Shown: piece by piece, positions 1-8,737 of the stretch
How the letters are laid out: each line of letters begins with the position of its first letter
How positions within the stretch are numbered: position 1 is the stretch's first letter
Assembly (NCBI GenBank): GCA_902578805.1
Contig: CACHEH010000003.1
Coordinates: forward strand, 39,725 to 103,724
DNA from: an uncultured SAR116 cluster alpha proteobacterium
GTDB taxonomy: Bacteria > Pseudomonadota > Alphaproteobacteria > Puniceispirillales > Marisalimonadaceae
Length of the DNA: 64,000 nucleotides
Direction: 5' to 3'
Translations under genes and position numbers: made by a program
The notes under the pieces: generated by a model
What the model was told of the DNA's origin: nothing
Seen by the model: only the letters and a program-made list of their open reading frames with translations
Databases searched by the model: none

Positions 1-854
1 CCATAGCCAAAAGACACCTCAGGTTGTAGTTGACCTATATTTGCTGATACTTCAATTACCCCTGCTACGCCAGCTAAACCACCAGATAATAAAAGAACAG
101 TAATAGTAATTGAATTTTGTTTAAAGCCTGCAAATTTTGCTGCCTGTGGTGCAGATCCTAATACATTTATTTTAAAACCACCTAAAGTTTTATTTACAAA
201 AAACCATGAAATAGGTGTTAATAAAAGGACAAATAAAATACCATAATGAAGTTGTCCTAGAAAACCAATTCCTGGAAAAGGTATTTTGTTTATCAACGCC
301 CCTTCAGGATAAGGTTTAGATAATGGAAACCCAAAGCTCATTGGATCGCGCAATGGTCCTCTTACAATAAAATCTATAAATAACATTGCAACATAAACCA
401 GCATCAAACTTACTAAAATCTCATTTACATTTAATTTAGTTTTTAAAATTGCTGGTATAAATGCCCATAATGCTCCCCCTACAAAGCCAGCTAAGATAGT
501 GATTAGTAAAAAGAATTTTGTTTCAATATTTGGAAAAGATAATGCTATAAAACCGGCTAACAAAGCTCCCATAATAAATTGACCTTCAGCTCCAATATTC
601 CAAACATTAGACTTAAAGCATAACATCAAACCAGTGCCGATGATAATTAGTGGGCAAGCCTTAACTAATATATCACTAATACGGTCTATTCTTGAGAAAG
701 GAGACACAAAGATTTGATAGAGAGTTTCTAGTGGATTGTAACCTAGGAACGTAAAAATTAGTAAACCAAAAAATATTGTAAAAGCTATTGATAATATAGG
801 TGCTATCATTATCCAGTTCTTTGAAACTCTATCTCTTGGTATGAAAGTAATCAT
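1..854 (-). CDS. ABC transporter permease, nucleoside/BmpC-linked type (partial)
   Basis: Inner-membrane permease of a nucleoside- or simple-sugar-type ABC importer (BPD_transp_2 family). I translated it directly: the ATG at 852-854 overlaps the TGA of the ATPase gene by four bases, and 284 codons run to the window edge, so the C-terminus is missing. Family signs are several hydrophobic segments, the motif NIGAEGQ near residue 90, NVNEILVSLML in the middle, and GGLAGVAGVIEV close to the cut end. The double-domain ATPase upstream is its normal partner. The second permease and the BMP-type binding protein would be expected beyond position 1. Purine nucleosides are a plausible substrate given the purine island in the window, but this is inference. 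Confidence 0.88.
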   Translation of the reverse strand, partial: MITFIPRDRVSKNWIMIAPILSIAFTIFFGLLIFTFLGYNPLETLYQIFVSPFSRIDRISDILVKACPLIIIGTGLMLCFKSNVWNIGAEGQFIMGALLAGFIALSFPNIETKFFLLITILAGFVGGALWAFIPAILKTKLNVNEILVSLMLVYVAMLFIDFIVRGPLRDPMSFGFPLSKPYPEGALINKIPFPGIGFLGQLHYGILFVLLLTPISWFFVNKTLGGFKINVLGSAPQAAKFAGFKQNSITITVLLLSGGLAGVAGVIEVSANIGQLQPEVSFGY

Positions 855-2407
855 TTAATAGGGTCCATTTGTTGATTTTCTCTATTTTTAGCACCCATTA
901 ATAATCCAACATCTGTTGCTGTTATATCTCTGACTTCAAATATTTCACTTAAAGCACCTTCATTGATTACACAAATCTTATTCGATAATTCAAAAATTTC
1001 TTCCAAATCTTGGCTTATTAAGATAACTGCTTTGCCGTGTTGAGAGAGATCTAATAATTTTTGTCTAATTGCGGTTGCAGCACCTATATCAACACCCCAA
1101 GTAGGTTGAGAAAAAATTGCAACCTTAGGGTTGTTAGCTAAAGATCTTCCCAAAATGAATTTTTGTAAATTTCCTCCAGACAATTGACTAGCTAAAGGAT
1201 TTGTTTCTGGACACCTTACATCATTATTTTTGATTATTTTTTTACTTTCTTCTAGGCTATTTTCAGGATTATTTAATAAATTTGAAATTAAGTTTTTAGT
1301 ATTATTGTATTTGAAAAAATAAGTTAGAAATGTATTTTCACTTAAAGTTAAGTTTGGAACTGTAGCATGAAAAGCTCTTTCTTCTGGTATTGTTTCAATT
1401 CCAAGTTTCCGTCTTTCATTTATATTAGTTTTGCCAATGGGTGTTTTATCCAAAAATATTTGGTTATTATCTTCACAATTAATTTCACCACTTAAGATTT
1501 CCATTAACTCAACTTGTCCATTACCAGCAATTCCAGCAACACCTAAAATCTCTCCATAATTAACCTGTAAATTTATATTTTTTAACGAAATCCCAAATTC
1601 ATGATTTTTAAGCTTGTTTAAATTTTTTACCTCAAATGCAATGTTTTTTGATTTTGATTTAATGGTTTTTTTTAATTCTGTAATTTTTTTACCAACCATT
1701 GTTTCTGCTAAAAAATTGGTTGTTGTTTTCTTGGCATTAATTGATGCAATAGATTTACCTGATTTTAAAATAGTTACTTCATCAGCCAACTCAATTATTT
1801 CTTCTAATTTATGGCTGATGTAAAGTATAGAACATCCAGAAGATGCAAGCCTTTTTAAAATTTTGAATAAATTTTTGATTTCTTGAGGAGTAAGGACTGA
1901 AGTTGGTTCATCCATTATTAATAAACTTGGATTTTGCATTAAACATCTAATAATTTCTACTCTTTGTTTTTCACCAACTGATAACTCACTTACTAATTTT
2001 AAAGGATCAACAAATAATTCCCATTCTTTTGATAATTTCGATATTTCATCAACTACTTTATTAAACTTAATTTGATCATCTAATGCGATTAAGATGTTTT
2101 CTGCAACTGTAAGGGCAGGGAAAAGAGAAAAATGTTGAAAAACCATTCCTATTCCGTTTTTTCGAGCTATATCAGGAGATGTTATAGAAATTTTTTTGTT
2201 ATTTATTTCTATTGAGCCGCTGTCAGGTTGTAGCACGCCATACAATAGTTTCACCAACGTTGATTTACCAGCACCGTTTTCACCTAAGAGGGCATGTATT
2301 TGTCCTTTAGCGATTGAAATATCAATATTTTGATTTGCAACAAAATTACCGAAAGTTTTACAAATTTTTGTTGCTTTTAAAAGAATATCTGATTCTTTTT
2401 TGGCCAT
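851..2407 (-). CDS. ABC transporter ATP-binding protein with two nucleotide-binding domains (nucleoside/sugar type)
   Basis: A 518-residue ATPase with two ABC domains in tandem, as in the YufO/RbsA/XylG type. The first domain has Walker A GENGAGKST (about 42-50), signature LSVGEKQR and Walker B LLIMDEPT. The second has the family's degenerate Walker A (GIAGNGQVE), signature LSGGNLQK and a loop with SQPTWGVD. It energises the permease that follows with an ATGA overlap. Two domains in one chain plus a NIGAEGQ permease point to the nucleoside (BMP-dependent) branch rather than to amino acid importers. The exact substrate cannot be read from the sequence. Confidence 0.92.
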   Translation of the reverse strand: MAKKESDILLKATKICKTFGNFVANQNIDISIAKGQIHALLGENGAGKSTLVKLLYGVLQPDSGSIEINNKKISITSPDIARKNGIGMVFQHFSLFPALTVAENILIALDDQIKFNKVVDEISKLSKEWELFVDPLKLVSELSVGEKQRVEIIRCLMQNPSLLIMDEPTSVLTPQEIKNLFKILKRLASSGCSILYISHKLEEIIELADEVTILKSGKSIASINAKKTTTNFLAETMVGKKITELKKTIKSKSKNIAFEVKNLNKLKNHEFGISLKNINLQVNYGEILGVAGIAGNGQVELMEILSGEINCEDNNQIFLDKTPIGKTNINERRKLGIETIPEERAFHATVPNLTLSENTFLTYFFKYNNTKNLISNLLNNPENSLEESKKIIKNNDVRCPETNPLASQLSGGNLQKFILGRSLANNPKVAIFSQPTWGVDIGAATAIRQKLLDLSQHGKAVILISQDLEEIFELSNKICVINEGALSEIFEVRDITATDVGLLMGAKNRENQQMDPIK

Positions 2408-2472
2408 TAAAACACCTAATTTTTTTAAAATTTAATAAATTAAAAATGAGGATAACAAAGAAATATAAGTAA

Positions 2473-2658
2473 TCAATTCTTTTGTTTTGAAGTTTTTAGC
2501 ATTAAAAAAATTAAAATTGCAACTGATATAAATATAATTGAAATAAATAAATTGAAGTTACTAACATGCATTTTGTTAAACCCACATGCAAATATTATAG
2601 CTGTTGTAATTAAGATCATTAACCAATGAATTGGTTTGCCGATAAATATTTTATTCAT
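2473..2658 (-). CDS. Small two-helix membrane protein coupled to TRAP permease
   Basis: A 61-residue protein with two predicted membrane helices (about residues 12-27 and 34-53) and a short basic C-terminus. Its ATG overlaps the stop of the TRAP permease gene by four bases (ATGA), so it is probably translationally coupled to it. I do not recognise a family. The coupling and hydrophobic profile suggest an accessory or assembly subunit of the TRAP system, which is inference. It could also be an unrelated small gene, but its placement inside the transport operon makes a chance open frame unlikely. Confidence 0.6.
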   Translation of the reverse strand: MNKIFIGKPIHWLMILITTAIIFACGFNKMHVSNFNLFISIIFISVAILIFLMLKTSKQKN

Positions 2659-4670
2659 GTAGTAACTTTCATATTGAAACTAAGTTTTCCTTGCAAATAA
2701 TATATTATCACAAGAATAAATATTCCTAACAAATTAATGTAAATACCGTCTATTCCATAAATATTTTGCAATGGTGGAATTAATAAAGCAACTGAGCAAA
2801 GTATTGCTAAAGTTCTTTTAAATACGTTTAATTTACCATTAAACCAACCCTCTAGACCTAGTGTCATACTCCAATAAGCGAGAAGAACCGAAATCAAACT
2901 ATATATACTCCACATAATTGGCCCTTCCATCAATAATGAAGGATTATAAACAAAAGCAAAGGGCACTATATATTTAGCTATTCCAACTTTACTTGACTCA
3001 ACGGCAGTTGCCATTGGAGGAGACTTTGCAATTGCAGCACCCGCAAATGAAGCAAGAGCAACAGGCGGAGTAATGGTTGAAACAACACCAAAATAAAATG
3101 CAAACATATGGGCTGCAATTGGCATTATCCCAGACTCAATCAAAGAAGGAACTATTAGTGCTGCAACAGTAATGTAAACTGCTGTTGTAGTCATGCCCAT
3201 ACCAAGAATTATTGCTGAGACAGCAGTAAGACATAATAAGATAAATAAAACACCTCCTGATAAATCTATAACTGATTGTGTAAATTTTAGTCCAAGACCA
3301 GATACAAATACTGACCCAATAATAATTCCAGCACAGGCACAGGCAATAGTAACTGGAACTGTAGACTTTATTCCACTTTCAAAGGCCCCTAATAAATCAA
3401 CAACTGACATTCTTGTATTTTTTTTAATAAAACTAAGAATTATTACAGAAACAATACTCCAAAAACCAGCTGTCATAGCAGTTTTTCCATAAATCAAAAG
3501 TCCTATTAAAACAACTAGTGAAAGCAACATATGTCCTCCACCTTTAAGAACTTCAATTACATTTGGCAAAACTGATTTATCAATTTTTTCAATACCATGT
3601 TTTTCTGCTTCAACATGAACCATAAAATAAATTGTTGTAAAATATAAAAAAGCTGGAATTATTGCTGCTAAAATTACATATGAATAAGGGGCCTCTAAAA
3701 ATTCAGCCATTATAAATGCTGCGGCACCCATAATCGGAGGGGTAATTTGTCCTCCCGAAGAAGCACATGCTTCAACTGCAGCAGCAAATTTAGCTCTATA
3801 TCCATAATTTTTCATCAATGGAATAGTAAATGATCCAGTCGTTACAACATTTGCAACAGCAGATCCGTAGACTGTACCAGTCATACCTGAAGCTACTACA
3901 GCTGCTTTTGCTGGTCCTCCAGTTCTATGGCCTGTGAGTGCAACCGCTAAGTCAACAAAAAATCTTCCAACACCAGACCTTATTAAAATTCCGCCAAATA
4001 TTATAAATAAAACTATATACGTTGAAGCTACATAAAGTGGTATTCCATATATTCCATCAGATGTCATAAATAGAGTATCTATGTACTTGGCTAATCTTGT
4101 TGGAGGGCCATAAAAAAAACCAAAAAATTTGTGTGCATATAAAGCATGTAACATAAAAAAACCCGCAACAAATACCATAGCCCAACCGACGGCTCTTCTT
4201 GTTGCATCTAAAACAATAAATATCAGTATGGAGCCTACAATTATATCCCCAATGTATTTGTCTCCGTATCTCATCATAAAGTTTTCAACATCCCAGGTCG
4301 TCCATAGCTGGACAAAAATTATTGAAAGTATAATTATGAGATCGTAACAAAAACCAAAAGATCTTAAAAAATTACCTTTTAAATCATTTTTTATAATTAC
4401 GGGATCTTTAATATTATTTCGAAAAAGAGGGTAAATAAATACTGCTAAAACCATCATTGCAGATAGATGGATAGATCTAAATGATCTACCTTCTGGAGTT
4501 CCATAAACTGCAACAAATAAATGGTAAAATGCTAATCCTACTGACAACCAAGAGCAAAGAACTATAATCCAATAATAAATTGATTTATCTTTGTTCCATT
4601 CTAGTAATTCGTCAAAGAAACTTATTTCTTTAACTTCGTTATATACTAATTTTTTGGTATTTTGCGCCAT
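2655..4670 (-). CDS. TRAP transporter fused permease subunit (4TM/12TM, TAXI type)
   Basis: A 671-residue integral membrane protein in which the small (DctQ-like) and large (DctM-like) TRAP subunits are fused, the form that works with TAXI-family binding proteins. The N-terminal part up to about residue 190 carries the four-helix module. The rest is the DctM-like domain, with the glycine-rich stretch TGTVYGSAVANVVTTGSF and the ITPPIMGAAAF and ITPPVALASFAGAAIA loops typical of the family. It takes up a substrate, usually an organic anion, using the sodium or proton gradient. It lies downstream of the TAXI receptor gene, separated from it by a hairpin at 4691-4718. Confidence 0.93.
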   Translation of the reverse strand: MAQNTKKLVYNEVKEISFFDELLEWNKDKSIYYWIIVLCSWLSVGLAFYHLFVAVYGTPEGRSFRSIHLSAMMVLAVFIYPLFRNNIKDPVIIKNDLKGNFLRSFGFCYDLIIILSIIFVQLWTTWDVENFMMRYGDKYIGDIIVGSILIFIVLDATRRAVGWAMVFVAGFFMLHALYAHKFFGFFYGPPTRLAKYIDTLFMTSDGIYGIPLYVASTYIVLFIIFGGILIRSGVGRFFVDLAVALTGHRTGGPAKAAVVASGMTGTVYGSAVANVVTTGSFTIPLMKNYGYRAKFAAAVEACASSGGQITPPIMGAAAFIMAEFLEAPYSYVILAAIIPAFLYFTTIYFMVHVEAEKHGIEKIDKSVLPNVIEVLKGGGHMLLSLVVLIGLLIYGKTAMTAGFWSIVSVIILSFIKKNTRMSVVDLLGAFESGIKSTVPVTIACACAGIIIGSVFVSGLGLKFTQSVIDLSGGVLFILLCLTAVSAIILGMGMTTTAVYITVAALIVPSLIESGIMPIAAHMFAFYFGVVSTITPPVALASFAGAAIAKSPPMATAVESSKVGIAKYIVPFAFVYNPSLLMEGPIMWSIYSLISVLLAYWSMTLGLEGWFNGKLNVFKRTLAILCSVALLIPPLQNIYGIDGIYINLLGIFILVIIYYLQGKLSFNMKVTT

Positions 4671-4690
4671 TTAAATAAAATATTAATGTA

Positions 4691-4718
4691 CAGAAAGGCA
4701 CAAAAAAGTGCCTTTCTG
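4691..4718 (-). terminator. Hairpin between TAXI receptor gene and TRAP permease gene
   Basis: Perfect 11-bp inverted repeat (CAGAAAGGCAC / GTGCCTTTCTG) around a 6-base loop, in the 57-base gap after the TAXI receptor stop. On the minus strand the run that follows is T-rich but interrupted. It may therefore be a partial terminator or an mRNA-stabilising element that keeps receptor mRNA in excess over permease mRNA. Confidence 0.7.
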
Positions 4719-4727
4719 ACTAAAAAT

Positions 4728-5684
4728 TTACATAACACCTTGTTCTTTATAGTACTTCGCAGCTCCAGGATGGATTGGTACTGCTGCACCATTAACAGCG
4801 TCTTTTAGAATTACTTTTTTCCAAACGCTTTTCACTTTTACAAACTCAGCATGATTATCCCAAAAAGCTTTCGTCATCTTATATACTAAATCATCAGACA
4901 AATCTTTATGCACAATCATAGAAGTTACAATACCTAAAGTTGGTATATCTTTATCGAGTGATTTGTATGCACTGGCTGGGATTTTACCATAAATATAGCC
5001 TGGATTATTTTTAACAATCCTATCTATTCTGTCTTTAGGAAGACCAATAAATCTTATACCAGGACTATTTTCAAGTTCAATAAAACTAGCCTGTGGAACA
5101 GAAGTTGCAGCCATAAAAACATCTGCTTGTCCGTCTTTCATTAGAGCAACTGATTCTTTATAACTAACCATATGAACTACACCACCATTTTTCTTAATGG
5201 TGTTAAAATCATATCCATAGTCTTTTATTATTGATTCACAAAATGCAGTTCCTGTCCATTTTGGTTTTCCAGGACTGATATTTGCTGATTTCATATCTTC
5301 AAAACCTTTAATCTTTGAATCTGCTCTCACAGCAACTTGGAAAGCTGCAGGATATAAAGTTGCAAAATATCTAACATTTTTATGTGCTTTTTTAAATTTA
5401 CCTTTTCCGGTATAGCCATTGGCAACTGTGTGAGCATATGTCCATCCAATTTCAGCATCGCCACCATCAACAGACATTACATTTGATATTCCACCACCAG
5501 AAGTATTAGATGTTGAAACTCCCTTAATATTAGTTTCCATAACTTGCATTACTTTTGCACCAAGAGGATACCAAGATCCACCTGAAGGTCCAGACACCAT
5601 TCTGAGAAATTGATCAGAATATGCAATTGATGATGTTACTAACAATGAAGAAGCGACTAATAGTACACTTGAAATACGTATCAT
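4728..5684 (-). CDS. TAXI family TRAP solute-binding protein
   Basis: A 318-residue periplasmic receptor. A signal peptide occupies about residues 1-22 (hydrophobic VLLVASSLLVTSSIAY). The mature part opens with FLRMVSGPSGGSWYPLGAKV, the hallmark of the TAXI (TRAP-associated extracytoplasmic immunogenic) family. It presumably captures an organic acid and delivers it to the fused permease encoded downstream. The divergently transcribed neighbour operon (HMG-CoA lyase onward) begins 139 bases away, which suggests that the imported compound feeds that pathway. The ligand is unknown: TAXI receptors have been linked to dicarboxylates and amino acids. Confidence 0.92.
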   Translation of the reverse strand: MIRISSVLLVASSLLVTSSIAYSDQFLRMVSGPSGGSWYPLGAKVMQVMETNIKGVSTSNTSGGGISNVMSVDGGDAEIGWTYAHTVANGYTGKGKFKKAHKNVRYFATLYPAAFQVAVRADSKIKGFEDMKSANISPGKPKWTGTAFCESIIKDYGYDFNTIKKNGGVVHMVSYKESVALMKDGQADVFMAATSVPQASFIELENSPGIRFIGLPKDRIDRIVKNNPGYIYGKIPASAYKSLDKDIPTLGIVTSMIVHKDLSDDLVYKMTKAFWDNHAEFVKVKSVWKKVILKDAVNGAAVPIHPGAAKYYKEQGVM

Positions 5685-5823
5685 TGAATTCCCCCAAATT
5701 TTAAAGTTGTTTATAATTCATAATTATCACTACTAAATTTTTAAAAGGTCAAGAGATTGTTGTATTTTTTTAAATTAATCTTATTGTTAATTCCAATAGT
5801 CATAAATTAAGGGGGATGAATTT

Positions 5824-6762
5824 GTGAAAAATAAAAATATCAAAGTAACAGAAGTGGGGCCTAGAGACGGTTTTCAATCTGAAAAAACTATACTAAAAAC
5901 TGAAGATAAAGTAGAAATTATTAACAACTTAATTGATGCAGGTTTTCCTCGAATAGAAGTTTCCTCTTTTGTATCTCCAAAAGCAATTCCTCAATTAGCT
6001 GACGCCTCATCGATACTTGAAAATGTAAAAAAAAATAAAAATACAACTTTAGCTGCGTTAGTACCAAATGCTAGAGGGGCAGTTAGAGCAGCCGAAGCTA
6101 AAATTGATGAGATAGTAGTTTTTCTGTCAGCTTCAGAAAGTCATAATAAAAAAAATGTTAATAGGAGCGTACAAGAATCATTATTAGGATTTAGAGAAAT
6201 TGTGAAAATTGCAGAAAATAATAATACACCTATACAAGGTGATATTGCTACTGCATTTGGCTGTCCTTTTGAAGGAAACGTTTCTCCAAAAAGGTTAGGC
6301 GAAATCTCTAAAGAGTATAAGATGATGGGCTTTAAGGGTGTAACTTTAGGAGATACTACTGGCATGGCCACTCCGACAGTGGTTACTGAAGCAGTAAATA
6401 CTATTAGAGACATGGTTCCGAATTTTGAAATAACACTACATTTCCACAACACAAGAGGCATTGGCTTAGCAAATGTAATGACAGGTTTAAATTTAGGTAT
6501 TACGGATTATGAAAGTTGTTTTGGAGGCATGGGTGGCTGTCCTTTTGCACCTAACGCAACCGGAAATATTTGTTCCGAGGATCTGATATATTTGCTTCAT
6601 GAAATGGGTATTGAGACAGGTATCAATTTAGAAAAATTAATTACTATTGCAAAAAAAGTTGAAAAATTAGTCGGTCATAAATTGCCTGGTCAAGTTATGA
6701 AAGCTGGGCCAAGATTACTTTCTTATTCAATGAATGATGTTCCTACAGCAATTGGGGCTTAA
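5824..6762 (+). CDS. mvaB: Hydroxymethylglutaryl-CoA lyase family protein
   Basis: A 312-residue DRE-TIM aldolase that would cleave 3-hydroxy-3-methylglutaryl-CoA to acetyl-CoA and acetoacetate, or a close analogue. Seen: R14-D15 in GPRDGFQ, the metal-binding HxH at 206/208 (LHFHNTRG), and the active-site loop GGMGGCP with C239, followed by GN and SEDLIYLL. The start is the GTG at 5824, seven bases after a strong ribosome site (AAGGGGGA, 5809-5816); the ATG at 5816 is out of frame and stops at once. It is the first gene of a six-gene plus-strand operon encoding CoA-dependent acid catabolism. Other hydroxyacyl-CoA substrates are possible. Confidence 0.9.
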   Translation: MKNKNIKVTEVGPRDGFQSEKTILKTEDKVEIINNLIDAGFPRIEVSSFVSPKAIPQLADASSILENVKKNKNTTLAALVPNARGAVRAAEAKIDEIVVFLSASESHNKKNVNRSVQESLLGFREIVKIAENNNTPIQGDIATAFGCPFEGNVSPKRLGEISKEYKMMGFKGVTLGDTTGMATPTVVTEAVNTIRDMVPNFEITLHFHNTRGIGLANVMTGLNLGITDYESCFGGMGGCPFAPNATGNICSEDLIYLLHEMGIETGINLEKLITIAKKVEKLVGHKLPGQVMKAGPRLLSYSMNDVPTAIGA

Positions 6763-7917
6763 ATGACATTATCGAATAAAATTGGAGCTCTTTCTGGGAT
6801 AAAGGTTATTGACCTAACAAGAGTATTATCTGGTCCTTTTTGTACTATGTTACTTGCTGATATGGGAGCTGATGTTATCAAAATTGAACCACCAAAAGGT
6901 GATAATGTCAGAAATCAAGGAGATATGGTAGATGGTTATAGTTCATATTTCGCACAGTTTAATAGAAATAAAAAGTCTGTAATTCTTGATCTTTATGTTG
7001 AGTCAGAAAAAGATATTTTAAGGTCTTTACTTTCAGATGCAGATGTAGTTGTAGAAAATTTCAAAGCTGGTGTTTTTAATAAGATGGGTTTTGATTATGA
7101 TACTTTAAAATCAATTAATCCAAAATTAATAAGTGCTTCTGTTAATGGATTTGGCAGTAAAGGAGAAATGAGTGAAAGACCTGCTTTTGATTTTATAGCA
7201 CAAGCATTATCTGGTTTTATGTCATTAAATGGAACAGAAGAAAGTGGACCAATGAGAGCTGCTATGCCAATATCAGATTTAGTTGCGGGATTATACTGCG
7301 CGTTTGGGATAGTGTGTGCTCTACAATCACGTATTAAAACTGGTAATGGACAAAAGGTTGAAGCAAGCCTTACTTCTGGTTTAATTTCTATGATGGCATA
7401 CTTATCATCAGAAAGCTTTGTTACAGGAAAAGCACCAAACAAATCTGGTAATAATCATCCTATTTTAGCTCCTTATGGAATTTTTAAAACATCTGACGGA
7501 GAAATTGCAGTAGCACCAGCAAGTGATAAGTTTTGTAGTATATTTCTTGAATGCGTTGATTTAACAAGTTTATTAGAAAATGAATTATATAAAAATAATT
7601 CTAATAGAATGAAAAATAGAGATAGTCTTAACAAAATTGTAAATGAGAGAATGATTTCTGAAACTTCCGATTTTTGGATTAAAAAATTAAATAAAGCAGG
7701 GTGTCCTGCAGCAAAAATAGTTTCACTTCCAGAAGCTTTGAATAGTCAGTTAATTCAAGATAATGAGATGGTCATAAGTTCAAATGGACCAGAGGGTAGA
7801 CAAATAAAAATGACAGGGTTTCCGGTAAAATTATCTGACACACCATCTCAACTGTATAGGCCTCCCCCTTTATTAGGTGAACATACAAAAGAAATTTTGA
7901 AGACAATAAAAGAATAA
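6763..7917 (+). CDS. CaiB/BaiF family CoA-transferase
   Basis: A 384-residue family III CoA-transferase, which moves CoA from one acyl-CoA to a free carboxylic acid. Seen: the N-terminal GIKVIDLTRVLSGPFCTMLLADMGADVIKIE, the central ADVVVENFKAGV, and the candidate catalytic aspartate D172 in PISDLVAG. It starts directly after the TAA of the lyase gene with no gap, so the two are probably translated together. In this setting it would activate the acid imported by the TAXI system. Succinyl-CoA or acetyl-CoA as donor is usual for the family. The acceptor acid is not identifiable from sequence. Confidence 0.9.
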   Translation: MTLSNKIGALSGIKVIDLTRVLSGPFCTMLLADMGADVIKIEPPKGDNVRNQGDMVDGYSSYFAQFNRNKKSVILDLYVESEKDILRSLLSDADVVVENFKAGVFNKMGFDYDTLKSINPKLISASVNGFGSKGEMSERPAFDFIAQALSGFMSLNGTEESGPMRAAMPISDLVAGLYCAFGIVCALQSRIKTGNGQKVEASLTSGLISMMAYLSSESFVTGKAPNKSGNNHPILAPYGIFKTSDGEIAVAPASDKFCSIFLECVDLTSLLENELYKNNSNRMKNRDSLNKIVNERMISETSDFWIKKLNKAGCPAAKIVSLPEALNSQLIQDNEMVISSNGPEGRQIKMTGFPVKLSDTPSQLYRPPPLLGEHTKEILKTIKE

Positions 7918-7934
7918 TATGGAGAATAGTTATT

Positions 7935-8726
7935 ATGGAATTAGAGACAATAAATTTTAAAATCGAAAATGAAATAGCATATATTGAATTAAATAGACCA
8001 AAACAATACAATTCTCTGAACCAGACTATGGCGGATGACTTGTTTAAAGTTTCGTTAGAATGCGACGATAATCCTAAAATAAGGTCCGTTTTAATGACTG
8101 GATCAGGAGAAGACGCTTTTTGTGCAGGTGGAGACGTTAACTCTTTTTATAAATATGGTAATAAGACCTCCAGTCATTTAAAAGAGGTAACAACAACCCT
8201 TCATGGAGCTATTTCTAGACTTTCTAGAATGAATGCTCCATTAATCGTTGCAGTTAATGGCGTTGCTGCTGGTGCAGGTTTTTCTTTTGTTGGATTTGCA
8301 GATATTGCAATTGCTTCAACAAATGCAACATTTGTTTCAGCATATTCAAAAATAGGATTAACGCCAGACGGATCTTCAACCTATTTTCTTCCCAGAATTA
8401 TAGGTGCGAGGAGATATATAGAACTTATCTTAACAAATAGGGTTTTAAGTGCGAATGAGGCTCATGACTGGGGATTGATTAATAAGGTTGTTGATTTAAA
8501 GGATTTAAAGTATGAAGCAAATAATTTAGCTAAAAAATTAGCTTCGGGGCCATCTTTAGCATTTGGAAAATTAAAAAATTTGGTGAATAACAGCTTTTTA
8601 GATTCACTTGAAGGTCAAATGGAATATGAATCAAGAATGATTGCTGAATCAGCTAAAACAGAAGATGGTATTAATGGTATCGAAGCGTTCGTAAATAAAA
8701 AATCAGTAATATTTAAAGGTCAATAA
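7935..8726 (+). CDS. Enoyl-CoA hydratase/isomerase (crotonase) family protein
   Basis: A 263-residue crotonase. The oxyanion-hole motifs are FCAGGDV (62-68) and NGVAAGAGFSFVG (108-120). The first catalytic glutamate of hydratases (in PEIxLG) is not present, as the segment reads AYSKIG. D145 in LTPDGSSTYFLPR and E163 are present, an arrangement closer to PaaG-type isomerases than to classical hydratases. It sits 17 bases after the CoA-transferase gene. It therefore either hydrates or shifts the double bond of the CoA ester made by that enzyme. The family call is secure; the reaction is uncertain. Confidence 0.88.
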   Translation: MELETINFKIENEIAYIELNRPKQYNSLNQTMADDLFKVSLECDDNPKIRSVLMTGSGEDAFCAGGDVNSFYKYGNKTSSHLKEVTTTLHGAISRLSRMNAPLIVAVNGVAAGAGFSFVGFADIAIASTNATFVSAYSKIGLTPDGSSTYFLPRIIGARRYIELILTNRVLSANEAHDWGLINKVVDLKDLKYEANNLAKKLASGPSLAFGKLKNLVNNSFLDSLEGQMEYESRMIAESAKTEDGINGIEAFVNKKSVIFKGQ

Positions 8727-8737
8727 AAGGTTTTTTT

